A stretch of DNA of 64,000 bases from Fibrobacter sp. UWH4 (GTDB taxonomy: Bacteria > Fibrobacterota > Fibrobacteria > Fibrobacterales > Fibrobacteraceae). Made by a program: the position numbers and the translations under genes. Under the pieces are notes generated by a model. That model had not been told where the DNA came from. It ran no database searches and saw nothing but the letters and a program-made list of their open reading frames with translations. The stretch is taken from contig NZ_FRAY01000010.1 of the NCBI RefSeq assembly GCF_900142475.1, forward strand, positions 1 to 64,000. Direction: 5' to 3'. This document shows, in pieces, positions 20,759 to 28,795 of the stretch (its first letter is position 1; each line of letters opens with the position of its first letter).

Positions 20759-22701
20759 TGGACTTGACTGGCGACTACAGGCTTACTTCGTTGAAACGCG
20801 TGGAGAAGATTCCCGTGGGTATTGACGCGTTTGTGTTCCGGCTTGTCGGACGCTTCAGGAGCCGCCGTTCCGTTATCAGGCGTATTCTGCGGACCGCACG
20901 GAAAATAGACAGCCTTGGCCGTAGCCTTTCGGACCAGTCTGACGCCGAGCTGAAAGGGCGGATAGAAGGGCTTGCCGCCCTGCTCAAGCGTCCTGTCAAT
21001 GACTCGACCCTTTGCGAGGCATTCGCGTTGATGCAGGAGGCCGCTTTCCGGACGATGGGGTATAGGCCTTATGTGGAGCAGATTGCGGGAGCCCTTTGCC
21101 TTTATCATGGCTATATCGCCGAGATGTCCACCGGCGAGGGCAAGACGATTACCGCCGCCATGTGTGCAGCGGTGCGCGGCTTGTCGGGTATGCCGTGCCA
21201 TGTGATAACCGCCAATGATTACCTGGCAAGCCGCGACGCACAGATAATGAAGCCGCTGTTTGACTATTGTGGCCTTACCGTGGGAGCCGTGACCGGTGCG
21301 ATGAAGCCGGAAGAACGAAGGGCGGGCTATGCCGCCGCGATTACCTACTCTACGGCGAAGGAAGTGCTGGCCGACTTCTTGCGGGACCGTATCGCCATGG
21401 GAAAAATGCAGAACTTTTCGAAGCGGCTTCTGGACCGTTTTAGCTTGCAGGGCGGGGAGTTCGGCAGGGGAGTGGTACAGCGGGGGCTATGCACCGCCAT
21501 TGTCGATGAGGCTGATAACGTGTTGATTGACGAGGCCGTGACGCCGCTGATTATTTCTAGAGAAAACAAGAACGAGGGCTTTAACGAAAGCTGTAGACAG
21601 GCCTACGAACTTTCGGGAAAGTTGCAGGAAGGAATCGACTTCCTTGTCGATGGCAAGCTGCGCACAATCCATTTCTTGACGGACATGGACGAATGGCTCG
21701 AAGGCCCCGCGTCGAGCGGTTTTTCCAAGGCTGCATTCCTGAAGGACCTGATTCGGCAGGCGCTGACGGCGCGATACCTTTTTGTAGCCGGTCGCCAGTA
21801 TGTCGTGGAAGAGGGGAAGGTCGTAATCGTGGACGAGTCCACGGGCCGCAAGATGCCCATGCGTTCCTGGAACGGCGGGCTTCACCAGATGATAGAACTG
21901 AAGGAAGGGCTGGAACTTTCGGGGCTCAAGGAAACTGAGGCCCGAATGAGTTTCCAGCGATTCTTTAGGCTCTACAAGAATTTCTCGGGTATGACGGGGA
22001 CCGGTAAGGAGGCCCTCGGTGAATTCTGGACTATTTACGGGTCCCCGGTCCTCTGCGTCCCGAACCATCGCCGCTGTCTTCGCAAGATTTCCATGCTCAG
22101 GATTTTCTCTACAAAGGAAAGCAAGCGTGTCGCCATAGTCCGTGAAGTGATGAATGTACATGCGACGGGCCGCCCCGTGCTTATTGGGACGAAGGATATA
22201 GACGAAAGCGAAACGCTGGCCGAAATGATTACGGCTCTCGGGCTTGAATGCCGCGTGATAAATGCCGTGCGTAGCGATGACGAGGCCGCGATTATCGAGC
22301 GTGCCGGACGCCTGGGCGCGATAACTGTCGCGACAAACATGGCCGGGCGTGGCACGGATATCAAGATACCGGACAAGGTAAAGAAACTTGGCGGACTGCA
22401 CGTGATTGCCACGGAATGTAACCCGTCGTCCAGAATCGACCGGCAGTTGTTCGGGCGCGCCGCAAGGCAGGGCGACCCCGGCAGCGCAAGCCACTACGCA
22501 AGTTTCGAGGATGATGTGCTGCGCCGGAACCTGCCGGGACCGCTGTGGACCCTTATGCGGCATCTCGGACGGCTCTCTGCGCTCGCCGTGAGGTGGGCGC
22601 AGTATTCGGCGGGCAGAAAAGCGATGAAAAGTCGCCTTTCGGTGCAGCGGACAGACACCTGGCTGGAAGATTCTCTCGGCTTCAGTGGGAACGGCGTGTA
22701 G
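20758..22701 (+). CDS. Short SecA-like translocase ATPase
   Basis: The 647-residue product has the SecA motor: MSTGEGKT (Walker A, 123-130), HVITANDYLASRD, VDEAD (249-253) followed by TPLIIS, the VDESTGRKMPMRSWNGGLHQ segment, GMTGTGKE, ATNMAGRGTD (to 534) and GRAARQGDPG (566-575, canonical SecA has GRSGRQGDPG). It ends about 60 residues after the motor, so most of the helical wing and scaffold and the zinc-binding tail of housekeeping SecA (about 900 residues) are missing. The chosen ATG at 20758 overlaps the M50 stop (TGATG), indicating translational coupling; an upstream frame extension to 20539 only shadows the M50 gene. It is probably an accessory SecA specialised for the giant protein (inference). 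Confidence 0.9.
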   Translation: MDLTGDYRLTSLKRVEKIPVGIDAFVFRLVGRFRSRRSVIRRILRTARKIDSLGRSLSDQSDAELKGRIEGLAALLKRPVNDSTLCEAFALMQEAAFRTMGYRPYVEQIAGALCLYHGYIAEMSTGEGKTITAAMCAAVRGLSGMPCHVITANDYLASRDAQIMKPLFDYCGLTVGAVTGAMKPEERRAGYAAAITYSTAKEVLADFLRDRIAMGKMQNFSKRLLDRFSLQGGEFGRGVVQRGLCTAIVDEADNVLIDEAVTPLIISRENKNEGFNESCRQAYELSGKLQEGIDFLVDGKLRTIHFLTDMDEWLEGPASSGFSKAAFLKDLIRQALTARYLFVAGRQYVVEEGKVVIVDESTGRKMPMRSWNGGLHQMIELKEGLELSGLKETEARMSFQRFFRLYKNFSGMTGTGKEALGEFWTIYGSPVLCVPNHRRCLRKISMLRIFSTKESKRVAIVREVMNVHATGRPVLIGTKDIDESETLAEMITALGLECRVINAVRSDDEAAIIERAGRLGAITVATNMAGRGTDIKIPDKVKKLGGLHVIATECNPSSRIDRQLFGRAARQGDPGSASHYASFEDDVLRRNLPGPLWTLMRHLGRLSALAVRWAQYSAGRKAMKSRLSVQRTDTWLEDSLGFSGNGV

Positions 22702-22938
22702 GACTGTGTAGAATCTACACATCGCCGTGACACAACTTTTACAAAAAATAATGCAACCCAGACAAAGTTTTTAGTTAGTTTGTACTCAATTACACTTTGT
22801 CCTTAATTTTTGTTTTTTCGTCGGAAACGGGCATTTGGGGTGATACGCTTTTGAAATTTTGGCGGTATCTTTGAAGACAAGGGAACGCAAGAGTTCCTGA
22901 GACAAAAACCGACAACCTTCAAGAACGAGGATAGAATC

Positions 22939-23712
22939 ATGATGAAGATTCACGCTCTCAACTACAGAACACTCCGCAACGAAGAATTCCTGGGACTCCA
23001 CAAGTACTTCGTTGAGCAGACTGCAAGCATCACCAGCGAAGAGATTCGCAAGTCCATCGAAGCCTACCGCACCTCTGTAACCGAATACGCTAACCTCATT
23101 GAAGTGTCTGTCGACGAATCTGCCGCAAGGGCCGTCAGCCGCCTTGATTCCGAACGCAATGCCGCCTACTCCTCTTGCAGGAACTTTGCGAAGAGCCTCA
23201 AGTCGCTTGCCGACGGCGGCGTGGTTGCCACGGGAGAACGTCTCCGCAAGATCTTTGCCGAGAACGCCGACCCCACGAGGCTGAATCAGGACCAGTCCAC
23301 GGGTACTTTCACGAACCTCATCAATACCCTCAAGGAAATTGGTGATGACAAGTTGAGCGCCTGCGGATTCAAGCCCTGGCTCGAAAACCTCGAAAGCAAG
23401 CACAACGAATACCTGACGGCGGTGCAGAACCGCAACAAGGAAATCGCTTCGAAGGTGGCCGACGCCAACAAGGTGTATCGCGAACGCTGCCTCGAAGGAT
23501 TCGGAATCGTGACGACGCTTGCTATCGGCAAGGCCACCCTTGACAAGGACGAAGGCTGCATCCAGTTCATCAACGCTGTGAACAGCCACATCGACCAGAA
23601 GAAGGTGCACCTGAAACTTCGCAAGGGAAAAGGGAAGAATACGACCGTGTCTCCCGAGACGACCGTGGTAGATTTCCCCACCGAAACGAAGGAAGAGGAA
23701 AATGCCGCATAG
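22939..23712 (+). CDS. DUF6261-like helical protein of unknown function
   Basis: This is a 257-residue soluble, mostly helical protein without signal peptide. The opening MKIHALNYRTLRNEEFLGLHKYFVEQ, a mid-protein segment of the form ARGR/ATGERLRKIFAENADPTRLNQDQSTG and the late helical repeat fit the DUF6261 family known mainly from Bacteroidetes, as I recall it. The C-terminal ~30 residues are charged and low in complexity. A 237-bp gap separates it from the secA-like gene, so it probably has its own promoter, although no clear -35/-10 pair was seen. A weak hairpin (GGAAC/GTTCC, 22882-22897) lies in its leader. It ends at a strong terminator. Function unknown. Confidence 0.75.
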   Translation: MMKIHALNYRTLRNEEFLGLHKYFVEQTASITSEEIRKSIEAYRTSVTEYANLIEVSVDESAARAVSRLDSERNAAYSSCRNFAKSLKSLADGGVVATGERLRKIFAENADPTRLNQDQSTGTFTNLINTLKEIGDDKLSACGFKPWLENLESKHNEYLTAVQNRNKEIASKVADANKVYRERCLEGFGIVTTLAIGKATLDKDEGCIQFINAVNSHIDQKKVHLKLRKGKGKNTTVSPETTVVDFPTETKEEENAA

Positions 23713-23741
23713 CTGTAAACGACATAACTTGAATAACATTG

Positions 23742-23780
23742 CTCCTGCCTGATAAAAAATCAGGCAGGAGTTTTTTGTTT
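23742..23780 (+). terminator. Rho-independent terminator after the DUF6261-like gene
   Basis: A perfect 11-bp stem (CTCCTGCCTGA at 23742-23752 with TCAGGCAGGAG at 23760-23770) closes a 7-nt A-rich loop and is followed by a run of T (23771-23780). It lies 29 nt after the stop codon of the preceding gene. Confidence 0.95.
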
Positions 23781-23816
23781 TACAGGGCGTGGCAGATTAG
23801 GCCGTGCCCTGTGTTG

Positions 23817-23970
23817 CGAGGGGGAGCGGGGGGCCCCCCGCAGCGTTAGGGATAGTGACCCCTTGGGGACAAGACCCGCGCAGCGGGGCTTGGTTCTGGG
23901 AGGTGAGCGGCAAGCGTAAGCGAAGCCGATTGCCCCCAGAATATAGCCCGACCCACACGACAGTGTGGGG
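23817..23970. other. GC-rich structured intergenic element, no gene
   Basis: This stretch holds a series of inverted repeats: a 14-nt palindrome CGGGGGGCCCCCCG (23827-23840); CCCGC/GCGGG (23875-23887); a two-step stem TTCTGGG + GGCAA (23894-23900, 23909-23913) pairing with TTGCC + CCCAGAA (23930-23941); and a 7-bp hairpin with a GACA loop (23952-23969). An 86-codon frame across it has no protein-like composition. The compact folding and different base composition suggest a dispersed intergenic repeat or an uncharacterised structured RNA. No known RNA family was recognised. Confidence 0.6.
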
Positions 23971-24060
23971 AACGCCTATGCATCGACAGCGATATCGGCG
24001 AGATTGTTGCGGCTCTCTTCTAGTGCTCTATAACGCCATGACTATTTATGCAAAAAAGGC

Positions 24061-24091
24061 TTGACTTAGAGTGAACTCTAATGTTTATATT
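24061..24091 (+). promoter_or_regulatory. MerR-type promoter and operator of the aldo/keto reductase gene
   Basis: The -35 box TTGACT (24061-24066) and -10 box TATATT (24086-24091) are separated by 19 bp, the long spacer typical of MerR-family activated promoters. Inside the spacer lies a perfect 7-bp dyad, TTAGAGT (24066-24072) and ACTCTAA (24075-24081). This is the classical arrangement for AdhR/NmlR-like MerR regulators that respond to reactive aldehydes. An AAGGAG ribosome site at 24102-24106 follows. No merR gene is present in the window. Confidence 0.85.
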
Positions 24092-24114
24092 ATTCATAAA
24101 AAAGGAGACGTGTT

Positions 24115-24966
24115 ATGGAAAGAATCAGGTTGAACGACGGTGTCGAAATTCCGGCAGTGGGATTTGGCGTATTCATGATTCCGAACGGTGGCGAAACTTA
24201 CTGTGCCGTGCTGGACGCACTCAAGGCGGGGTACCGACATATCGATACGGCAGCCGCCTATATGAATGAAAGCGATGTAGGCAAGGCCGTCCGCGATTCG
24301 GGTATCAAGCGCGACGAAGTCTTTATTACAAGCAAGCTCTGGCTGCAGGATTACGGCTACGATGCGGCCAAGAAAGGTGTCGATACATCCCTCAAGAACC
24401 TTGGCATGGATTACATGGACCTTTACTTGCTGCACCAGCCCTACGGCGATGTCGAAGGGGCCTGGAAGGCCCTAGAAGATGCCAAGAAGGCGGGGAAAAT
24501 CCGTTCTATTGGCGTAAGCAACATGACGCCGAAAATTTGGAACAGTTTCGTGCCCCGTTTTTCGACAATTCCAAGCGTGAACCAGGTGGAATGCAACCCC
24601 TATTTCCAGCAGAAGGAACTGCGCAAGATTCTTGACCCGCAAGGTGTCAGGCTGGAAGCATGGTATCCTCTGGGACACGGTGATAAGGGTTTGCTTGCCA
24701 ACGAGACTGTCGTTGCGCTGGCAAAAAAATACGGCAAGAACGCAGGGCAGGTGATTCTCCGGTTTGAAATCCAGAGCGGAATCATTGTATTGCCCAAGTC
24801 TACCAACCCGGAGCGCATCAAGGGGAATCTTGATATCTTCGACTTTGAACTCTCCGAAGACGAAATGGAGCAAATGAGGGTTTTGGACAAGGGGAAAGGG
24901 ACCCACGATCCGGAAGCTCCCGGCGTAGGCGAAATGCTCCTGAATAATTACAAAATTCACGAGTAA
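24115..24966 (+). CDS. Aldo/keto reductase
   Basis: The 283-residue cytoplasmic protein has the full catalytic tetrad of the NADPH-dependent aldo/keto reductase family: Asp44 and Tyr49 in HIDTAAAY, Lys74 in ITSKLW, His107 in LLHQP. The late LPKSTNPERIKGNLDIFDFELSEDEM segment binds the cofactor phosphate. Length and motifs fit the AKR5-like (2,5-diketo-gluconate reductase type) group; the substrate is not known. The start is supported by AAGGAG nine bases upstream. It is followed by an acetyltransferase gene after 21 nt, forming a likely two-gene operon under a MerR-type promoter, which suggests a role in aldehyde or electrophile detoxification (inference). Confidence 0.95.
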   Translation: MERIRLNDGVEIPAVGFGVFMIPNGGETYCAVLDALKAGYRHIDTAAAYMNESDVGKAVRDSGIKRDEVFITSKLWLQDYGYDAAKKGVDTSLKNLGMDYMDLYLLHQPYGDVEGAWKALEDAKKAGKIRSIGVSNMTPKIWNSFVPRFSTIPSVNQVECNPYFQQKELRKILDPQGVRLEAWYPLGHGDKGLLANETVVALAKKYGKNAGQVILRFEIQSGIIVLPKSTNPERIKGNLDIFDFELSEDEMEQMRVLDKGKGTHDPEAPGVGEMLLNNYKIHE

Positions 24967-24987
24967 AATGTAATTAAAGGAGTGAAA

Positions 24988-25575
24988 ATGGATTACAAAC
25001 AAGGTTATGTTTACGAATTGATGGATAACGGCGGGCCTACCAACGTTCGGGAAAGTTATTTCAAGGAGGCCGTTGACGAGATGATGCGGTCGCGTGTTCT
25101 TTGCGCCAAGGCCAACGCCAAGTTGCCCGACGATCCCGGCTATGTCAAGGACCTAGAAGAACTATTCGGCCGGAGCCTCGACGGAATCCGAATTTTGACC
25201 CCGTTCATTTGCGATTTCGGGAACCGCGTCAAGTTCGGCAAGGGCGTATTCATCAACCATTCCGCCATACTGAGCGCTTCTGGCGGAATCGAGTTTGAAG
25301 ACGGGGTTTCCATTGCTCCGGGAGTACGTATTGCGACAATCAACCACGATTTCAACGAACGTCATACCAAGTACACCTACGGCAAGGTCACCATCAAGAG
25401 AAATGCATGGATTGGCATGAACGTGACGATTTGCCCGGGCGTAACTGTCGGCGAATATGCAGTGGTTGCTGCGGGAGCAGTACTCACGAAGGATGTGCCC
25501 GCCTATGCTGTGGTGGGTGGCGTCCCTGCGAAAGTCATCAAGATGCAGGACCCAGCTGAACAGAAAGAAAGGTAA
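24988..25575 (+). CDS. Sugar O-acetyltransferase-like hexapeptide-repeat protein
   Basis: The 195-residue protein belongs to the left-handed beta-helix acyltransferases (maltose/galactoside acetyltransferase type). It has an N-terminal helical cap (about 1-60), then hexapeptide repeats with the catalytic-type His in INHDF and the closing motif GEYAVVAAGAVLTKDVPAYAVVGGVPAKVIK. The ATG at 24988 is preferred to the GTG at 24982 because AGGAG (24978-24982) is at the right distance. It lies 21 nt after the aldo/keto reductase and is probably cotranscribed. A close relative is encoded at 36115. The acceptor is unknown. Confidence 0.92.
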   Translation: MDYKQGYVYELMDNGGPTNVRESYFKEAVDEMMRSRVLCAKANAKLPDDPGYVKDLEELFGRSLDGIRILTPFICDFGNRVKFGKGVFINHSAILSASGGIEFEDGVSIAPGVRIATINHDFNERHTKYTYGKVTIKRNAWIGMNVTICPGVTVGEYAVVAAGAVLTKDVPAYAVVGGVPAKVIKMQDPAEQKER

Positions 25576-25696
25576 AAAACGTGCGGTCAGCCGAATAATT
25601 TCATTTCAAAGGAGATGTCGCCGCGGTCGTAGGGGAATTTTCCCTTGTCGACGGAGATTTTTATATTTAAGAAAGATAGCCCAAAAGGAACATTCC

Positions 25697-26314
25697 ATGA
25701 AAAAACTCGCTAGAATTTACACTCTTGTCTTAACGCTTGCGCTTGCCCTGCTTTCCTTGGTGGGCTGCGCCGAACGCAACAGGGCCGACCAGAATGCCGA
25801 TGCGGATTTCTCGAAAAAAGGCGATGTGCTGGTGGTGTATTTCACCTGGTCTGGGCACCTGCGGAGCATGGCGCACTGGATTGCCGACGAAGTCGGAGCC
25901 GATTACGCCCGCATCTTGCGCAAGGAAGAATACCCTGTTAGCTACAACGAAACAGTCGATGTCGCCAAAAAGGAAAAGGACGGAAACATTTATCCCGAGA
26001 TAAACCTCTTCCTGAGCGACGAAGAAATGAAACGTTACAAGACTGTGTTTGTCGGCTTTCCGGTCTGGTGGTACGACGTGCCGATGCCCGTGATGACATT
26101 CCTAAAGCAGGTAAACCTGCAAGGCAAAAACGTCTATGCGTTCTTCTCTCACGAGGGGTCCTCTGACGGTGCCGGGAGCCTCCCTACCCTCGAAAAGCTG
26201 ATGCAGGCGAAGGGTGCTGCATTCGACAAGAAAACCGCCCTTTCTGTGCGTGGAAGCAAGGTCAAGGATTCCGAAAACGTTGTCCGCGATTGGGTGAAGG
26301 CGCTCTCGAAATAA
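25697..26314 (+). CDS. Flavodoxin-like lipoprotein
   Basis: The 205-residue protein starts with a lipoprotein signal peptide ending in LSLVGC (Cys24). After a short polar linker a flavodoxin-like domain follows: VLVVYFTWSGHLRSMA replaces the usual phosphate-binding loop, then VGFPVWWYDVPMPVMTFL and FFSHEGSSDGAGSL, as in the Flavodoxin_4-type family. The start is the ATG 8 nt after AAAAGGA; longer frames upstream overlap the acetyltransferase gene. A -10-like TATATT occurs at 25662-25667. A flavin protein anchored outside the cytoplasm is unusual; similar exported copies occur at 29298 and 38303. Partner and electron donor unknown. Confidence 0.9.
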   Translation: MKKLARIYTLVLTLALALLSLVGCAERNRADQNADADFSKKGDVLVVYFTWSGHLRSMAHWIADEVGADYARILRKEEYPVSYNETVDVAKKEKDGNIYPEINLFLSDEEMKRYKTVFVGFPVWWYDVPMPVMTFLKQVNLQGKNVYAFFSHEGSSDGAGSLPTLEKLMQAKGAAFDKKTALSVRGSKVKDSENVVRDWVKALSK

Positions 26315-26330
26315 TAAACGAGGTCAAATC

Positions 26331-27200
26331 TTGATTTTTCGTCTAGACAAAATAGCGCTTCGTTGGATAGTGGTTTTGGCTTTTGCCTGTGCCACGGGTT
26401 CCGCTGCTGTCGAAGCAGATTCCGTAACAACCTCGGTGACTGTCGATACCGCGCAAAAGCTTTCCCCGTTCGATCACCTGGGCCATAATATGTTGCTGAG
26501 TGCGTTCGGCTGGCCGCTCGGGTTCCACATGCTCGGCGGTGCGCTTACGTACAAGTTTTCGATGGAAAATAACGACTTGATGGTGGCGCGTTTTGCGGCC
26601 CGTCAGGACCAACTTGTTTACGGCATCGCGTTCACTCCCGGCATGATGATGGGGACATTCTTCCCGATTCTAGTTCCGGGCTACATGTACTTTATCAGCG
26701 ACAACCGCGCACTGAACAACACCGGCGCCGTCGCCGTGCAGGCTACCGCCGTGGCGTTCCTCTACAACAATATTCTCAAGGCGATTTCGGCTCGCGAGCA
26801 CCCTGATGCGGAACTCAACAGTGGCGAGCGTTCCCGCGATTTCAAGTGGGGGTTCTTCAGGCGCGGAGTCTTTTACGGCTGGCCCTCGGGGCATTCCATG
26901 ACCAACGCGGCCATGGCCATGAGCATCGCAAGCTACAACCGCGACAAGCCCCTCGTCGTGGCGGGCTGCGCCCTGTATGCAGGCTACATCGCCACAAGCA
27001 TGGTTCTCGGCGCAAAAGGGGAGGCCCACTGGTTCTCCGACGCCGTCGCGGGAACCTTGATGGGAGCCTCCATCGGCTGGTATATCGGCAGCGTGTTCTA
27101 CAAGGAAAAGGTCGGTGAAAGGCAGACCCCACCCAAATTCACCATCGCCCCGCTATTCTACGACGACACCAAAGGCGCCGTGCTCAGCATGAGGATATAA
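26331..27200 (+). CDS. PAP2-family membrane phosphatase
   Basis: This 289-residue protein starts with TTG (GAGG eight bases upstream); no ATG precedes the N-terminal signal-like segment. Several membrane segments follow. The PAP2 phosphatase signature is present: Lys150...Arg155-Glu-His-Pro as motif 1, PSGH at 185-188 as motif 2, and His233/Asp237 in AHWFSDAVAG as motif 3. The family removes phosphate from lipid phosphates such as undecaprenyl pyrophosphate, phosphatidic acid or lipid A in the envelope. It begins 16 nt after the flavodoxin lipoprotein gene. Substrate not predictable. Confidence 0.85.
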   Translation: MIFRLDKIALRWIVVLAFACATGSAAVEADSVTTSVTVDTAQKLSPFDHLGHNMLLSAFGWPLGFHMLGGALTYKFSMENNDLMVARFAARQDQLVYGIAFTPGMMMGTFFPILVPGYMYFISDNRALNNTGAVAVQATAVAFLYNNILKAISAREHPDAELNSGERSRDFKWGFFRRGVFYGWPSGHSMTNAAMAMSIASYNRDKPLVVAGCALYAGYIATSMVLGAKGEAHWFSDAVAGTLMGASIGWYIGSVFYKEKVGERQTPPKFTIAPLFYDDTKGAVLSMRI

Positions 27201-27248
27201 GCCAAACGCTTGGTACACAACCTTGCGTATCGATGAAATTTACTTGTC

Positions 27249-27351
27249 TTTCGCCAAAACTCATCGTTTTAGCGAGTTTTGGCGAAAATAAAGATAATAT
27301 CTCGCCAAAACTTAAATTTTTATTGACTTTTGGCGAAAAATGTTGTAAATT
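27249..27351 (+). promoter_or_regulatory. Two tandem operator-like inverted repeats plus promoter upstream of the AAA ATPase
   Basis: The first inverted repeat pairs TTTCGCCAAAACT (27249-27261) with AGTTTTGGCGAAA (27275-27287), perfect over 13 bp. The second pairs TCGCCAAAACT (27302-27312) with ACTTTTGGCGA (27326-27336), one mismatch. Both have 13-nt centres and their centres are 51 bp apart. A promoter TTGACT (27323-27328), 17-bp spacer, TAAATT (27346-27351) overlaps the second repeat. The -10 lies only 7 nt before the ATG, so the mRNA may be leaderless. Regulation by a protein binding the TTTTGGCGA arms is inferred. Confidence 0.75.
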
Positions 27352-27358
27352 TAAGATC

Positions 27359-28780
27359 ATGAGTATAATTGGAAGAAATTCTGAAATCGAACTGCTAGAG
27401 CGATATATCGCCTCTAAAAAGGCGGAATTCATCGCTTTATACGGTAGGCGTCGCGTAGGGAAAACCTACCTCATCAACCAAACCTTCAAAGGCCAATTCG
27501 CTTTTTCAATGACCGGAGTCTTGGAAGGTAGAAAGGACGACCAAATAGACGCGTTCCTTGACGCCATGGACATCTTCGGTTACAAGAGCAATGAACGTCC
27601 TAAAAATTGGATGGAAGCGTTTTCTCAACTGCGCAAAGCCCTTTCGGACAGAATTTCTAACGGCAACCCCTGTATCGTTTTCATTGACGAAATTCCAAGC
27701 CTCGATACACAAGGTTCTGGTTTTACAAAAGCCCTTGGGCATTTTTGGAATAGTTGGGCTTCGACCCAAGACAACTTTAAACTCATCGTATGTGGTTCCG
27801 CAACATCCTGGATGATAAAGAACCTCATAGACAGCAAGGCCGGGCTGCACAACAGGATTACACACGAGATAAAGCTTTTGCCTTTTACGCTCAAGGAAAC
27901 CGAGGAATATCTACTCTCAAAAAACTTCACTTGGTCCAGGCAAATGGTCTTGCAGTCGTACATGTTCACAGGCGGTGTTGCCTACTACCTCAGCCTCTTC
28001 GACGAAAGCGAAAGCCTTGCCCAAAACATAGACCGACTTTACTTCTCCGAAAACGGGGAAATGCGGCGCGAATACAAGCGACTTTTCAAGACTCTTTTCA
28101 ATGCGGCAGAACCATACATGCGTATTGTGGAAACACTCGCTCAAAAAAAACAGGGCATGACCCGCAAGGAAATCATCGCGTCAATGAAGGCTGAAAAAGG
28201 CGGAACCCTCTCCGAGCAGATTCAAAATCTCATCGAATGTGGATTTATCCGAAAATACATGGTGCGCGAAAAGAAGGTCGTCAAGGAAAACAGCGGCATT
28301 TATCAGCTGGTCGATCCGTTTACCTTATTCCACCTATACTTCAACGGCAAAGCCAAGGGCGACACCCGCTTTTGGGAGAACCACATCAATACCCCTGTCG
28401 TGAATACTTGGCTTGGGCTTGCTTTCGAAAAAGTCTGCCTGCTCCATACTCAACAAATTAAAGAAGCTCTCAGGATTGATGCGATTTCGACACAGCAGTA
28501 TTCTTGGCGCAGCAAAGACAAGAAAACACCTGCCCAGATTGACCTGATTATTGACCGGGCCGACGGAATGATAAACCTTTGCGAATTGAAATACTCCGAA
28601 ATAGATTACACCCTTACCGAATCGGAATTCAACAAGATGGAACGCCGTTTTGCAGCGTTCGTGAGCGAAACCGGAACCCGCAAGGGAATATTCAAAACGC
28701 TCATTACGGCAAGTCCTTTGAAAAAGAACCAATATTCAGAATCAATTCCCGTTAAGCTTACTGCGGATTGTTTATATTGA
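27359..28780 (+). CDS. AAA ATPase (archaeal-type, DUF234 class) with nuclease-like C-terminus
   Basis: This is a 473-residue ATPase of the ATP-binding proteins abundant as paralogs in Bacteroidetes, Fibrobacter and archaea. Walker A is GRRRVGKT (29-36), Walker B CIVFIDEIP (105-112). A winged-helix-like middle follows (TRKEIIASMKAEKGGTLSEQIQNLIECGFI). The C-terminus contains PAQIDLIIDR...NLCELKYS, a D...ExK arrangement as in PD-(D/E)XK nucleases of the DUF234 domain. The ATG at 27359 is chosen; the upstream in-frame extension to 27233 would read through the operator repeats. Family members are of unclear function and often behave as accessory or mobile genes. Confidence 0.88.
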   Translation: MSIIGRNSEIELLERYIASKKAEFIALYGRRRVGKTYLINQTFKGQFAFSMTGVLEGRKDDQIDAFLDAMDIFGYKSNERPKNWMEAFSQLRKALSDRISNGNPCIVFIDEIPSLDTQGSGFTKALGHFWNSWASTQDNFKLIVCGSATSWMIKNLIDSKAGLHNRITHEIKLLPFTLKETEEYLLSKNFTWSRQMVLQSYMFTGGVAYYLSLFDESESLAQNIDRLYFSENGEMRREYKRLFKTLFNAAEPYMRIVETLAQKKQGMTRKEIIASMKAEKGGTLSEQIQNLIECGFIRKYMVREKKVVKENSGIYQLVDPFTLFHLYFNGKAKGDTRFWENHINTPVVNTWLGLAFEKVCLLHTQQIKEALRIDAISTQQYSWRSKDKKTPAQIDLIIDRADGMINLCELKYSEIDYTLTESEFNKMERRFAAFVSETGTRKGIFKTLITASPLKKNQYSESIPVKLTADCLY

Positions 28781-28795
28781 AAAGCTTTTGTTTTC

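Noticed and set aside
22762-22800. ACAAAGT...ACTTTGT inverted repeat as terminator of the SecA-like gene
   Set aside because: Seven-base arms with a 25-nt loop and no T run immediately after; too weak to call.
23804-24064. 86-codon frame in the GC-rich intergenic element
   Set aside because: Composition (Arg/Pro/Gly-rich, no hydrophobic core), no ribosome site, and the DNA is better explained by its inverted repeats.
25626-25667. LysR box upstream of the flavodoxin lipoprotein at 25697
   Set aside because: No ACTATGC/GCATA half-sites were found there, so this flavodoxin is not counted in the proposed regulon.
27249-27336. TTTTGGCGA repeats as a CRISPR remnant
   Set aside because: Only four alternating-orientation arms with 13-nt centres, no spacers and no cas genes; the layout fits operators.
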